64,000 nucleotides of DNA, taken from NCBI RefSeq assembly GCF_011927765.1, contig NZ_JAATJG010000007.1:62001-126000 (forward strand), in the 5' to 3' direction. Source of the DNA: Wenyingzhuangia aestuarii (GTDB lineage Bacteria; Bacteroidota; Bacteroidia; Flavobacteriales; Flavobacteriaceae). The notes below the pieces were generated by a model, which worked only from the letters and a program-made list of their open reading frames with translations, searched no databases and was not told the origin of the DNA. A program made the translations under genes and the position numbers. Shown here one piece after another: positions 16,709 to 26,900 of the stretch (positions are counted from its first letter, which is position 1; each line of letters starts with the position of its first letter).

Positions 16709-17470
16709 TTAGATTCCTAAAGCTTGTCCACCACCAATCTGGATAGTTTCTGCTGTTATAAAAGAAGCTGCATCGCTCGCTAAAAATGATACAACTGAAG
16801 CTACTTCTTCTGGTTGCCCCAATCTTCCTAACATGATGTTATTTTTCCAAGAAGCAAATACTTCTGGTTTTGTTGATTTAATTTGTGCATGAAAAGGAGT
16901 ATCAATAGTACCTGGAGACACTGCATTTACTCTTATTCCATATTCTGCTAAATCTTTTGCCAATGCTCTAGTTATTGCATGTACTCCTGCTTTAGAAGTT
17001 CCATAAATACCAGCACCTGGTCCACCTGCATTCCAACCTGCATTAGAAGTATAGTTTATAATTGATGCGTTTTCTCCTTTTTTAAGAAAAGGAATCGCTG
17101 CTCTTGATGCAAAAAATGTTGAATCTAAGTTTAAAGCCATTACAAATCTGTAAAATTCAGTAGTCATTTCTTCAAATCTAGATCTTCCACCTAGTCCACC
17201 TGCATTGTTTACAAGTACATCTATTTTTCCATACTTGTTTCCAATAGCGGTAATGTTTGTAGTTACAGCGTTATCATCGGTAACATCAAACCCTACATAC
17301 TCAGCTGAAATTCCTTCTGCTGTAAGTTCTTTAACTCTTCTTGCTCCGGCTTCATCATCAATACCGTTTAGAACTACAGTATATCCGTCTTTACCTAATT
17401 TTTTTGCTACTTCAAATCCTATTCCTCCTGTAGCTCCTGTTACTACTGCTATTTTTCCTTGTATACTCAT
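16709..17470 (-). CDS. SDR-family oxidoreductase (probable DEH reductase / KduD-like)
   Basis: A 253-residue classical SDR with an intact nucleotide motif TGATGGIG (residues 12-19), NNAGG at the fourth strand, catalytic Ser in NYTSNAG and YGTSK for the Tyr-x-x-x-Lys pair, ending ETIQIGGGQALGI. It is clearly related to the next gene, 16 bp downstream, but not a recent duplicate. In alginate catabolism a reductase of this type turns DEH into 2-keto-3-deoxy-gluconate using NAD(P)H. It lies 12 bp after the transporter gene, in one operon. Cofactor preference cannot be decided by eye. Confidence 0.85.
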   Translation of the reverse strand: MSIQGKIAVVTGATGGIGFEVAKKLGKDGYTVVLNGIDDEAGARRVKELTAEGISAEYVGFDVTDDNAVTTNITAIGNKYGKIDVLVNNAGGLGGRSRFEEMTTEFYRFVMALNLDSTFFASRAAIPFLKKGENASIINYTSNAGWNAGGPGAGIYGTSKAGVHAITRALAKDLAEYGIRVNAVSPGTIDTPFHAQIKSTKPEVFASWKNNIMLGRLGQPEEVASVVSFLASDAASFITAETIQIGGGQALGI

Positions 17471-17482
17471 GTTTATATAATT

Positions 17483-18757
17483 TTATGTTAATTTTACGGG
17501 TTCTATTTTTTTAATCAATACATATATAGATCCTACTGCTAGTGGAGCTAATATTGCAATTACAATAAATGCTGGTGTGTATGATACTGCTGCTATTAAC
17601 GGTATTAATGTGTTCATAATAATTACCGACACTGCTGCAATGGTTCCGGCCAATCCGGCTAAAGTTCCTACAGATGGTCCACTAAACAAATCACTTGAAA
17701 TGGTTTGAATGTTACCAATTGCAAATTGAAATCCGAAAAGTACAATTGCTACTATGTAGATAAACGTCATTGGGTTGTTCTCGTTTACTAAAAAGATAAT
17801 TCCTAATAATCCTAAGAAGATTAAAGCTCCACCAATAGATATGGTTGTTTTTCTTGCAACGTCCACAGATTTGGTTTCCATTAATTTACCAGAATACCAA
17901 CCTCCAACAATACTACCTGCCATACCTCCTAAATAAGATATCCAAATGGTTGCTCCAATTTCTTCAATACTAAATCCAAATTCAGAGTTTAAATACAATG
18001 GCATCCATCCTACAAACAACCACCATATTGGTTCTATAAAGAATCTTGCTGCCAAAACTCCCCATGCTTCTTTGTGACTTAATATTTTTACAACAGATAA
18101 ACTTTTTTGTTTCTTTTCTGGTGTTGCAACTACTTCTATTCTATCTTTTAGAATTAATTCTTTTTCCTCATCGGTAATCCACGGATGTAATTCTGGTGTT
18201 GCCTTGTTTACTATTAACCAAGGAATTACCCACAACAATCCAATTGCTCCAATAATAATAAAGGTAGATCTCCATCCAAAATGTCCATATAAATACGCAA
18301 TTAACACTGGTGCAATTACACTTCCTAAAGAAGCTCCTGCATTAAAAATTCCTTGCGCAATGGCACGTTGTTTTACCGGAAACCACTCTCCGTTACTCTT
18401 TACTGCTCCAGGCCAGTTTCCTGCTTCTCCAAACCCTAAAAAGGCTCTTACAATAGTTAAACTTGCCAATCCACCAGCAAATGCATGAAAAACAGATGAT
18501 AATGACCATACTACAATAGAAACTACAAAACCAAGTCTTGTTCCAATTTCATCGTATAACTTTCCTGATAAAAATTTACCTCCCGCATATGTAATCATAA
18601 AAATGTTTAACATTACTGCGTAGTCAGATTCATCTAAACCTAAATCTTTTCCCATTTCAGGCCACATTACTCCAAATGCTGTCCTGTCTATATAATTGAT
18701 AACCGTTGCTAAACAAATTAGCATAATTACCCACCATCTTAGTCCTTTAACTTTCAT
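17483..18757 (-). CDS. MFS transporter, ExuT/ACS-like uronate importer
   Basis: A 424-residue inner-membrane major facilitator protein with about 12 predicted helices. The start RWWVIMLICLATVINYIDRTAFGVMWP contains the NYIDR motif common in the anion:cation symporter (ACS) branch, which includes the hexuronate transporters ExuT and DgoT. The loop GKLYDEIGTRLGF is the MFS motif A region. Its place before two DEH-type reductases suggests import of unsaturated monouronate or DEH from the periplasm into the cytosol. Substrate is inferred from context. There is no obvious TTGGTnnACCAA operator directly upstream. Confidence 0.87.
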   Translation of the reverse strand: MKVKGLRWWVIMLICLATVINYIDRTAFGVMWPEMGKDLGLDESDYAVMLNIFMITYAGGKFLSGKLYDEIGTRLGFVVSIVVWSLSSVFHAFAGGLASLTIVRAFLGFGEAGNWPGAVKSNGEWFPVKQRAIAQGIFNAGASLGSVIAPVLIAYLYGHFGWRSTFIIIGAIGLLWVIPWLIVNKATPELHPWITDEEKELILKDRIEVVATPEKKQKSLSVVKILSHKEAWGVLAARFFIEPIWWLFVGWMPLYLNSEFGFSIEEIGATIWISYLGGMAGSIVGGWYSGKLMETKSVDVARKTTISIGGALIFLGLLGIIFLVNENNPMTFIYIVAIVLFGFQFAIGNIQTISSDLFSGPSVGTLAGLAGTIAAVSVIIMNTLIPLIAAVSYTPAFIVIAILAPLAVGSIYVLIKKIEPVKLT

Positions 18758-18947
18758 AATTACATGATTATTAGTATTCTATTTAATTTATTCATTTTAT
18801 TTTTTTGACAAAGAATTCCCTTTTCAATAAAAATGTTTATTTTTTTTTATTGATTTAAAACGGACTTAAAAATAACAACGTTGATAAACTGTTCTTGTCT
18901 TAAGAACTATGCTTTACTAGTATTCCCTTCAAAATTTAACTCTTTAA

Positions 18948-18967
18948 ATACGATCGTGCATTCGTAT
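18948..18967 (-). repeat. Inverted repeat ATACGA-N8-TCGTAT after the GntR gene
   Basis: A 6-bp perfect inverted repeat just downstream of the regulator stop, in the 216-bp gap before the transporter gene. It could be a weak terminator (no T-run follows on the minus strand) or an operator. The rest of the gap is AT-rich and I see no clear TAnnTTTG element in it. Confidence 0.3.
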
Positions 18968-18973
18968 ATATTT

Positions 18974-19681
18974 TTACCCTTTTACATTGTAGCAATACTG
19001 GTACAAAACTCCAAAATGAACTTTCATCATTTCTTTAGCTAATTGGATGTCTTGCTTTTTGATTGCTTCAAATATATCTTGATGTTCTTTTATTCCTTTT
19101 TGTGCTTGCCCTTTATCACAGACATGATACTTTTCAAAATTTGTAATAATCTTTGGAGTAATCATTAACATAAAAGTATTCATTGTAGAATTTCCACTTG
19201 CTTTGGCAATTGCTAAATGAAAAAGTAAATCTTCTTGAACTGCATTCTCACAGTTTAGTACCTTTTCTTTATAAGCTTCTAAAGCTGCTTCAATACTATC
19301 TAAATCTTCTTGTGATCTTCTTTGAGCTGCCAAACGAACTGTTTTTAACTCAAACAAAATTCTAGTTTCTACCAGCGATCTAAAATCCGGATCTCCTAAA
19401 GCTAAAATATCGTCAATCATTCCATTCATTGCTATTTGGCCAATGTCTGCAACAAAAGTTCCACTTTGTGGTTTTGACTTTAACAATCCGTAAAATTCTA
19501 ATAATTGAATAGCTTCTCTTACATTACTTCTACTTACTTCAAACTTTTCAGATAACATTCTTTCTGATGGTAACTTATCCCCTGGTTCTAGATTTTTAGC
19601 ATTAATTACATCTCTTAACTTAGAAATAATCTGATTCTGAGTTGTTTGGTGATCTCCCTTTGACAATAGTTCTAACTTCAT
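18974..19681 (-). CDS. FadR-subfamily GntR transcriptional regulator
   Basis: A 235-residue regulator with an N-terminal winged helix (about residues 14-80, recognition part PSERMLSEKFEVSRSNVREAI) and a C-terminal FCD helical domain with probable metal/ligand residues in LVETR, DLLFHLAIAKASGN, KEHQDIFEAI and MKVHFGVL. FCD regulators usually bind small acids such as uronate intermediates and release DNA on binding. A perfect palindrome TTGGTTAACCAA lies 21 bp upstream of its start, and near-identical tandem sites lie in both alginate operon promoters. It is therefore the probable local, autoregulated repressor, sensing perhaps DEH or KDG (inferred). Confidence 0.9.
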   Translation of the reverse strand: MKLELLSKGDHQTTQNQIISKLRDVINAKNLEPGDKLPSERMLSEKFEVSRSNVREAIQLLEFYGLLKSKPQSGTFVADIGQIAMNGMIDDILALGDPDFRSLVETRILFELKTVRLAAQRRSQEDLDSIEAALEAYKEKVLNCENAVQEDLLFHLAIAKASGNSTMNTFMLMITPKIITNFEKYHVCDKGQAQKGIKEHQDIFEAIKKQDIQLAKEMMKVHFGVLYQYCYNVKG

Positions 19682-19701
19682 AGATACACTTTTTAAAATA
19701 A

Positions 19702-19713
19702 TTGGTTAACCAA
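19702..19713. promoter_or_regulatory. Putative GntR operator TTGGTTAACCAA (autoregulation)
   Basis: A perfect 12-bp palindrome upstream of the regulator gene. It shares the TTGGT-nn-ACCAA core with the paired sites at 27358-27382 and 32534-32558. The core resembles the GT-n-AC half-site pattern known for FadR-subfamily regulators. Confidence 0.65.
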
Positions 19714-19758
19714 TTTGAACACTATAAATATATAAAATATTAATTGATAAAAAACTAT

Positions 19759-20700
19759 TTAATGCTCAACATTTAGCTTATAATATTCAACTTTTGCACT
19801 TGCTCCGCTATCTATTGTAGCTAAGTAGTTACCTGCTTTAAAATAGTTTTCAAAAATACCCCATTTTTGCATATGAATATCGTTGTAAACTTTAGATTTT
19901 CCGTTTAGAACAACTTCCATTCTTCCCTCTGTAACGTGTACTTCTAATGTAAATTTGTTAAAACCTACATATTCAGGAAAGTTATATCCATCGTCATCTC
20001 CCCAAGCATCTGTTTCTAAAATTTCTACATCAGATGCGTTTAAATCTTTTAATACTTTGGTTTTTACCCTAACATAACCATTGTGCCAATATATTTTTAA
20101 AATGGGTGGAGCATTGTTATCTTTTTGACCTATTAAATCTCTTTGTGCATTGGTTAATCTACCGTGAATTTGCATAATGATTGTTCTATGGTATTTACCA
20201 TCACTATCTTTACTAATTTCTGTAACCGCTAATTCTCCTTTTAAAATTCCTCCTTGTTTAAACGTCCAATTATCATTATTACTACCAGGTGTCATTTGCT
20301 CTCTTAGTTCTGTTCTAGAATAAGATGTATTGTTTGTTGTACTACCAGGGTAGGTATAAAAAACTAAAGATCCTTTAATAGAATCATTAAACATAAATGG
20401 TTGTAATGTACTATTGGTTGCATACTGTAAAATTTCTGGAGGTTCAACCTCAATTGGTTTTCCTATAGGTAGTGTTACTTTCCAGTTAGACAAATTAATA
20501 ACAGGTAATTTATAATCAATATTTTCTTCAGACTCATTGTTTTCTTCTTCTTTTTCCGCTTTATCTTCTTGATTATCAACAACAACCTCAGCTTCTTTTT
20601 GAATATCTGAACTTGTATTTTTACAATTTGTAAAACTCATAAAAAGGAGCAATAGCAAAACCGCCTTTAATTGATTATATGTAATTTTAACTGTTACCAT
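19759..20700 (-). CDS. PL7 alginate lyase, lipoprotein with acidic linker
   Basis: A 313-residue alginate lyase of polysaccharide lyase family 7, a beta-jelly-roll enzyme that cleaves by beta-elimination. The three family signatures are present: RTELR (129-133), QIH (177-179, catalytic His) and YFKAGNY (286-292, catalytic Tyr). The N-terminus is a hydrophobic signal ending at Cys26 (FTNC), so probably a surface or periplasmic lipoprotein. It is followed by an acidic linker (about residues 36-60, mainly Glu, Asp and Asn). It is the last gene of the susC operon, 8 bp after a paralogous PL7, and probably generates oligomers outside the cell for SusC/D. G/M preference is not predictable with confidence. 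Confidence 0.93.
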   Translation of the reverse strand: MVTVKITYNQLKAVLLLLLFMSFTNCKNTSSDIQKEAEVVVDNQEDKAEKEEENNESEENIDYKLPVINLSNWKVTLPIGKPIEVEPPEILQYATNSTLQPFMFNDSIKGSLVFYTYPGSTTNNTSYSRTELREQMTPGSNNDNWTFKQGGILKGELAVTEISKDSDGKYHRTIIMQIHGRLTNAQRDLIGQKDNNAPPILKIYWHNGYVRVKTKVLKDLNASDVEILETDAWGDDDGYNFPEYVGFNKFTLEVHVTEGRMEVVLNGKSKVYNDIHMQKWGIFENYFKAGNYLATIDSGASAKVEYYKLNVEH

Positions 20701-20708
20701 TTTGTAAT

Positions 20709-21632
20709 TTAATGAGTCACTTTTAACTTGTAATATTTAACTTTTGCAAAAGCTCCTTCGTCTCTTGATTGAAAATAATTTCCTGCTTTAAAATAGTTTT
20801 CAAAAACTCCCCATTTTTCCATGTGAATATCTTCGTAAACTTTATACTCATAATCATTTAAAACAATGACCATTTTACCTTCTGAAACTTTCACCTCTAA
20901 TGTGAATTTTTTAAATCCAACTTCTTGCTCAAAATTAAAGCCTTCATCATCTCCCCAAGAATCTTCATGTAAAAGTTCTTCTCCAGTTGCTTCTATATTT
21001 TTAAGCACTTTTGTTTTTACTCTAATTTTACCTTTGTGCCAATATATTTTTAATATTGGTGGTGCATTATTATCTTTTTGTCCTATTAAATCACGTTGTT
21101 CGTTGGTTAAACGTCCGTGAATTTGCATGATGATTACTTTGTGGTATTTACCTTCTGAGTCTTTTGAAATATCTTCAATTTCTAATTCTCCTTTCATCCT
21201 AGCTCCTTGCTTAAAGGTCCAGTTTACGTTATTGTTTCCTGGAACCATTTGTTCTCTAAGTTCAGATCTTGAATATTTTGTATTTGCTGTAGTAGCATTA
21301 CTAGGATAGGCATAAAAAACAAGTCCTCCTTTAATAGAATCATTATACATATAAGGAATTAACCTTTTATCTGTAGCATATTTTAGAATTTCTGGTGGCT
21401 CAACGTTAGTTGCTCTTCCTTTATGATTTAATTCCGGAGTGGTTACGCTCCAATGGCTTAAATCTATTTTTGATAATTTTACTTTTTTCCTCTTTTTTCT
21501 CTTTTTCTTTTTTTTATCCACCTTTTCTGTTTTAGTGTCTGCAACACTACTTGCCTTATTTTGGCAAGTAGCATTTACAGATACTAAGAAGGTAACCACT
21601 ATTGTTAGTGTATATATTCTTAAATAATTCAT
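20709..21632 (-). CDS. PL7 alginate lyase with lysine-rich N-terminal linker
   Basis: A 307-residue PL7 alginate lyase closely related to the gene after it. Family motifs: RSELR (122-126), QIH (170-172) and YFKAGNY near the C-terminus. The export signal spans about residues 1-22; Cys23 (NATC) could be lipidated, although this is a poor lipobox. Unlike its paralogue, the linker before the catalytic domain is extremely basic (about residues 38-52, nearly all Lys and Arg). The shared catalytic domains and adjacent position indicate a tandem duplication followed by divergence of the linker and probably of substrate preference or location. Confidence 0.92.
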   Translation of the reverse strand: MNYLRIYTLTIVVTFLVSVNATCQNKASSVADTKTEKVDKKKKKRKKRKKVKLSKIDLSHWSVTTPELNHKGRATNVEPPEILKYATDKRLIPYMYNDSIKGGLVFYAYPSNATTANTKYSRSELREQMVPGNNNVNWTFKQGARMKGELEIEDISKDSEGKYHKVIIMQIHGRLTNEQRDLIGQKDNNAPPILKIYWHKGKIRVKTKVLKNIEATGEELLHEDSWGDDEGFNFEQEVGFKKFTLEVKVSEGKMVIVLNDYEYKVYEDIHMEKWGVFENYFKAGNYFQSRDEGAFAKVKYYKLKVTH

Positions 21633-21633
21633 A

Positions 21634-22524
21634 TTATTCTGGCTTAGCTATAATTGACACATCATCAACTCGTGCTTCTGCAATATTGTTACTATCCATC
21701 CAAATAGCAATTGTACTTGTATTTCCTGAATTAAACTCTAATGACATTTCTACATAATCACTAGCACTAGTTTGATCTGTTCCTGTTGTAGATGCAATAA
21801 TAGCTGCCTCTGCCTCAGATGCTTCTGAAATTGCCTCTCCCAAGATTGCCAATCTTAACGCTCCTCCTTCTGGAGATGTTTTCATTGTGTAATGAATTGT
21901 TACAATATAATCTGCATTTGGAGTTACAGTTAACTCTTGATAAGCTACACGTGGATCACCTGCATCAAATTTGGCTCCTTGAGAACCTGTACGTACAGGA
22001 CTACTTGTAATTCCAAATATTTTACCTCCAGATATCCTCCATGAATCACGTCCATCTCCTGTACCATCAGGCAAACTTAAATCCTCAAAACCAGCTTCTA
22101 ATATTGTTGGTACAAACACTGTTGGTGCATCTGGCTCAACAACCTCAATAGAACTCGTAAATGTACTTTCTACTCCTAGTTTATCTGAAGCGGTTAACGT
22201 AATTGTGTATGTTCCTTCTGCTGGATAAGTGTGTGATGGGTTCTCTTCTGTAGAACTATTATTGACCCCTGAAGCTACATCTCCAAAATCCCAAACATAA
22301 TCTGTTGCACTGTTGGATAAATTGGTAAATAAGTAGGTTAAATAATCTCCACTTTGTTCTTCTGCACTAAAGTTACTTGTTGGCGGTGTTGTATCTGCTT
22401 TAGAACCTGCCTCTGGCAAATCTTCTTCACAAGAACTTACTACTAGTGACACTAATAGGAATGCCAACACTCTAGTCCATCTTTTTATGCTAAAATTTTC
22501 TATATAATAAAGTGATTTTTTCAT
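21634..22524 (-). CDS. PKD-domain surface lipoprotein, probable alginate-binding protein
   Basis: A 296-residue lipoprotein: signal ending VVSSC (Cys about 32), one PKD-type beta-sandwich domain (about 48-130; YVWDFGDVASGVNNSSTEENPSHTYPAEGTYTITLT-like pattern with the typical WDFGD and YTITLTASD) and a C-terminal domain of about 160 residues that resembles carbohydrate-binding beta-sandwich modules (GGKIFGITSSPVRTGSQGAKFDAGDPR). It lies directly after susD, the slot of SusE/F-type surface glycan-binding proteins, so binding of alginate at the cell surface is inferred. No catalytic motif is visible. Confidence 0.82.
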   Translation of the reverse strand: MKKSLYYIENFSIKRWTRVLAFLLVSLVVSSCEEDLPEAGSKADTTPPTSNFSAEEQSGDYLTYLFTNLSNSATDYVWDFGDVASGVNNSSTEENPSHTYPAEGTYTITLTASDKLGVESTFTSSIEVVEPDAPTVFVPTILEAGFEDLSLPDGTGDGRDSWRISGGKIFGITSSPVRTGSQGAKFDAGDPRVAYQELTVTPNADYIVTIHYTMKTSPEGGALRLAILGEAISEASEAEAAIIASTTGTDQTSASDYVEMSLEFNSGNTSTIAIWMDSNNIAEARVDDVSIIAKPE

Positions 22525-22555
22525 CTTATTCTATTTTTTAATATTATGATTGATA

Positions 22556-23971
22556 CTAAGGATTTTGTACTAACACTCCATTACTTAAACCTATTTCCAC
22601 ATTTGGAAATGGTAATAATAAGTCTGTTGCTGTAAAGCTATATCCCATTGTAGTTGAATAAGCAGATAATACACTTACTGCTTCTCCAAAACGAACTAGG
22701 TCATAAAATCTTTGGTTTTCAAAAGCCAATTCAACTCTACGTTCGTTTAATAAATCTTCTTTAGTTATTACTGCTGGAGTAGTTAACCCAGCTCTATCTC
22801 TAATTAATTTAAAAGAAGCAATAGCATTAGAACTTGATGTTGATGCTCCTCCAGCCAAAATAGCTTCTACATGCATTAAAACAACATCTGCATAACGTAA
22901 TACTATCCAATCGTTTCCTGCCAATGTTGGGTCTGATGAAGTAGCATCAATTCCTAAAGCAGAGTCTCCATTAGGCAAATATTTTACCACTTGATATTGA
23001 GTAGTTTGTGTAGCATCATTTCTAAAAGCATATTTAGTTCTTTCTACACCTCCATAAGTTGCAAATGCATTTCTTACATCTTCTGTTACATAATTTACTC
23101 CACTTGTTCTCCCCACTCCATTTAACCATTCTGCAGAAAAGTTTTGGCTATCATTTGTAAGATCATTTTTGTATCCAATAGCAAAAATAACCTCATCATT
23201 TCCTTCACTATAAAAGATATCTTTGTAATTATCTAACAATTCAAAACCTCTAGCAGGATTCATAATTGATTCACATAAAGTTTGAGCTCCAGAATAATTA
23301 CCTGTTGTTAAGTATACTTTTGCTAACAATGCTTCTGCAGCAGCTTTGGATGCTCTGTTTTTATGAGAATCATCTAGGTTAGCTACCGCTGTAACTAAAT
23401 CACTAACAATTAAACTATACACATCTGCTTTATCTACTCTAGTAAATGCTATATCTGTATCTAAAGGGGCAATTACTTTATCTACCAATGGCACATCTCC
23501 AAATAATCTTACCAAATTAAAGTATGCATAAGCTCTTACAAATTTAGCTTCACCTTCAAATTGATCTCTTTTAGTAGTGGCAGCATCTAAATATTGTAAT
23601 ACAGTATTTGCTCTGTAAATTACATTGTACATACTTCTGTAATAATCTGCTACAATACCATTTGTTGATTGTACAGTATAAGTTTCAAACTGAGCTGCTT
23701 CTCCTTCTCCACTTTTAGTACGAGTGTTATCACTTCTCATTTCCGTTAAATAAAACTCAACTTGAGTCCCATGGTTTGAATCTGATCTGGTATCATTTAC
23801 ACCTTGTAAACCGTCGTACATATTAAGCACACCTGCCTCTAGCTCTTCATCGTTTGTGTAGAACCCATCTGCAGAAACTGCAGAAGTTGGTACTGGAGAC
23901 AATAGGTCATCATTACACGATACGGTAAGTATGGTTAAAAAAACTGCGATTATAATTTTTGTATTTTTCAT
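22556..23971 (-). CDS. SusD/RagB-family nutrient-binding lipoprotein
   Basis: A 471-residue outer-membrane lipoprotein that caps the SusC channel and binds alginate oligosaccharides. Signal with Cys in TVSCNDD (Cys about 19). The SusD fold is shown by helical TPR-like stretches, including FEGEAKFVRAYAYFNLVRLFGDVPLV (about residues 138-163), and by the C-terminal ELLNERRVELAFENQRFYDLVRFG-type motif seen in most SusD proteins. It is 22 bp after susC, the standard pair. Ligand is inferred from the alginate lyases in the operon. Confidence 0.94.
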   Translation of the reverse strand: MKNTKIIIAVFLTILTVSCNDDLLSPVPTSAVSADGFYTNDEELEAGVLNMYDGLQGVNDTRSDSNHGTQVEFYLTEMRSDNTRTKSGEGEAAQFETYTVQSTNGIVADYYRSMYNVIYRANTVLQYLDAATTKRDQFEGEAKFVRAYAYFNLVRLFGDVPLVDKVIAPLDTDIAFTRVDKADVYSLIVSDLVTAVANLDDSHKNRASKAAAEALLAKVYLTTGNYSGAQTLCESIMNPARGFELLDNYKDIFYSEGNDEVIFAIGYKNDLTNDSQNFSAEWLNGVGRTSGVNYVTEDVRNAFATYGGVERTKYAFRNDATQTTQYQVVKYLPNGDSALGIDATSSDPTLAGNDWIVLRYADVVLMHVEAILAGGASTSSSNAIASFKLIRDRAGLTTPAVITKEDLLNERRVELAFENQRFYDLVRFGEAVSVLSAYSTTMGYSFTATDLLLPFPNVEIGLSNGVLVQNP

Positions 23972-23993
23972 AATGTCTGTCTTTTATCTGTTA

Positions 23994-26900
23994 TTAAAAT
24001 TCTAGGTTTAACCCAGCTGATATTGTGCTATAAATTGGAGAACCAGCTCTTTGGTATCCATATGTCGTTGAAGTTGTGTTATCAATAGACTCAGGGTTAA
24101 ATCCTGTATAATCACTAGCTGTTAAATAAATTAAGTTCTGTCCTGATGCATAAATTCTTGCTTTAGACAATCCTAATTTTGATAAAACATCTTTTTTAAA
24201 GTTATACCCAATATTTACATTTCTTAATGCTAAGTAAGAAGCATCTTGTACAATAGAATTTGTAAAAATTTTCTCTTTAATAAATTGTTGATTTGGAGTT
24301 GTTGCTGGGTCAAAATCTTGTGCACTGTTAAAGTGGTTAAAAATATATTGATCTCCCATGTTTCTAACTTTAGCACCATGACTTCCTTGAATCATAAAAC
24401 TAACATCTACATTTCCTATTTTAAAATCGTTAGTTAAACTCCATACAAAATCTGGATAAGGATCTCCTAACTTTGCTTTATCCTCATCATCAATAATACC
24501 ATCACCATTTAAATCTTTTACATATACATCTTGTGCTTCTGCTCCAATTGGGTGATATGGATTGTTAATGTATTCTAATGGAATTTCAGTATCTACAACC
24601 CATCCATAAAAAGATGATATTGGCTGTCCTTCAATGTTAATCCATTCTGCTGCTCTTTTTGTATCTACATTCTGAATTTGACCGTTTGAGTCTGCAAAAT
24701 TTACTAATGTATTTTTGTTATAAGAACCAATAAATGTAGTTGTCCACTTAAATTTTTCTAAACCAATGTTTCTGGTCTTTAATTCAAATTCAAAACCTTC
24801 GTTTTGTACTTCTCCTAAGTTTACCAATGCAGAACTAAATCCTGTAGTAGAAGAAATTGGATTGTCTAATAATAATTGATCACTATTACGTTTGTAGTAA
24901 TCTATAGATCCAGAAATTCTGTTTTTAAAGAATCCAAAATCTACTCCTGGATTAATTTCTACTGAACGTTCCCATTGTAAATCTGGGTTTGCAATATTAA
25001 TTGGATTATAGCTATTTACAAGAGCATCATTTACTACAGCTGATGAAGGATTTAATAAAGCTAAAGAGGGATAGTTATCTATAATATCGTCTCCGGTATC
25101 TACTAACGGGTTTCCTGTAATACCATAACTAACTCTAAACTTTAAGTTACTTAAGTTATCTACATCTTTTAAGAAGTCTTCTTTGGCAATGTTCCATCCG
25201 AATGATGCTGCAGGGAAGTTACCATACTTTTCATTTGTTCCAAATACAGATACTCCATCACGTCTTAAACTTGCAGAAAACAAATACTTATTATCAAAAG
25301 CATAGTTAACTCTACCAAAATAAGATAATAATGCTCTTTTATAATCGTATGATTCATAATTAGAAATTGTGGTAGCCGCTGTAATTGTTTTTAACAAATC
25401 AGAGGTATATCCTACTCCTTGTTGTGTTTCGTATGAATGCTTCCATGTTTCTACAGAAGTTCCTAATACAGCATCAATATCATGTTTACCAATACTTTTT
25501 GAATAAATAAAGTAGTTTTCGTTAGCTAAGTGAATTTGTTGTTCGTTTGTTAAATCTAACTGAGCTGCTGATGCACCGTTTCTGTTAGATAACACACCTT
25601 GCCATCTTTTTCTCTTAGTATATTGAACATCTCCTCCAATAGTAGTTTTAAAACTTAATCCTTTTAAAATGTCATATTGACCATATACACTTCCGTATAC
25701 TTTAAATTTTTCATCTACTCTTTCTCTTTCTAATACTTTGGCAGCAGGGTTTGTGTTAGATGTATTACTGATATCTATTAAAGTACCATCAGCATCTAAA
25801 TCATAATTATCAAAATGACGTTGTAAAGCATATTCTCCAACTTTTACATCTGGATATACATCTCTATCTACATACTGAATTGTATTTTCATCGTGATAAA
25901 TTGGTAACCAAGATGGTTGTCTTAAAATATCGTGTGTAGACCCATCAAATCTTCTTGTTTCTGTATAAGATGGTGATAAGTTAACTCCAAACTTAAATTT
26001 TTTGTTTACTTGAGTGTCTATTTTTGCTTTAAAGTTATATTTCTTAAAATCATCTGTAAGCATTACACCTTCATCATGTAAATAACTTAATGCAGTACTA
26101 AACTTTGTTTTCTTACTACCTCCTCTTGCACTTAAAGAATGACTTGTAATAACTCCTCCATCAAAAATAATATCTTGCCAGTTAGTATCTACCCCTATTT
26201 GCTGCTTGTATCTTGTTCTTGCAGATAAGCTTCCTGTAGCCGCTAATTCAGCTGCTGCAGTTTCTGCTACTGTAGAGTAATAAGCATCACTTTGTCTAGC
26301 TTCCTTAATACCTGTGTAAGTATTGTAACTAAACTTAGTCTCTCCTTCTTTACCATTTTTAGTAGTTATCATAATTACCCCTTTACTACCTCTTGATCCG
26401 TAAATAGCTGTTGAAGCAGCATCTTTTAAGACTTCAAAAGAAGCAATATCGTTCATATCTAAAGACCCTAAATAATCTTCATCTACAGGTAATCCATCTA
26501 CTACAATTAACGGAGATACTCCTCCTGAAATAGACCCTACTCCACGCACTCTAATAGTAGGAGCTGCACCTGCACCTCCATCTGTTGCCTGAATATTTAC
26601 CCCAGATACTTGACCTACTAAGGCATCATCTACACGGGCTACAGCAATTTGATCTAAATCTTCATTCTTAACCTTAGAAATAGCTCCTGTTAAATGTGAT
26701 TTCTTTTGAGTACCATATCCAACAATAATAACCTCATCTAACTCGTCAGAATCTTGATCTAATGTAATTGCTAATTTTTTTTGATCGGTTATAACAACTT
26801 CTTTATTCTTAAATCCTAAATAAGATAAAACAATAATGTCTCCCTTTTGTACTGAGATTTGATAGTTTCCATCAAAATCAGATATTGTTCCTTTTGAAGT

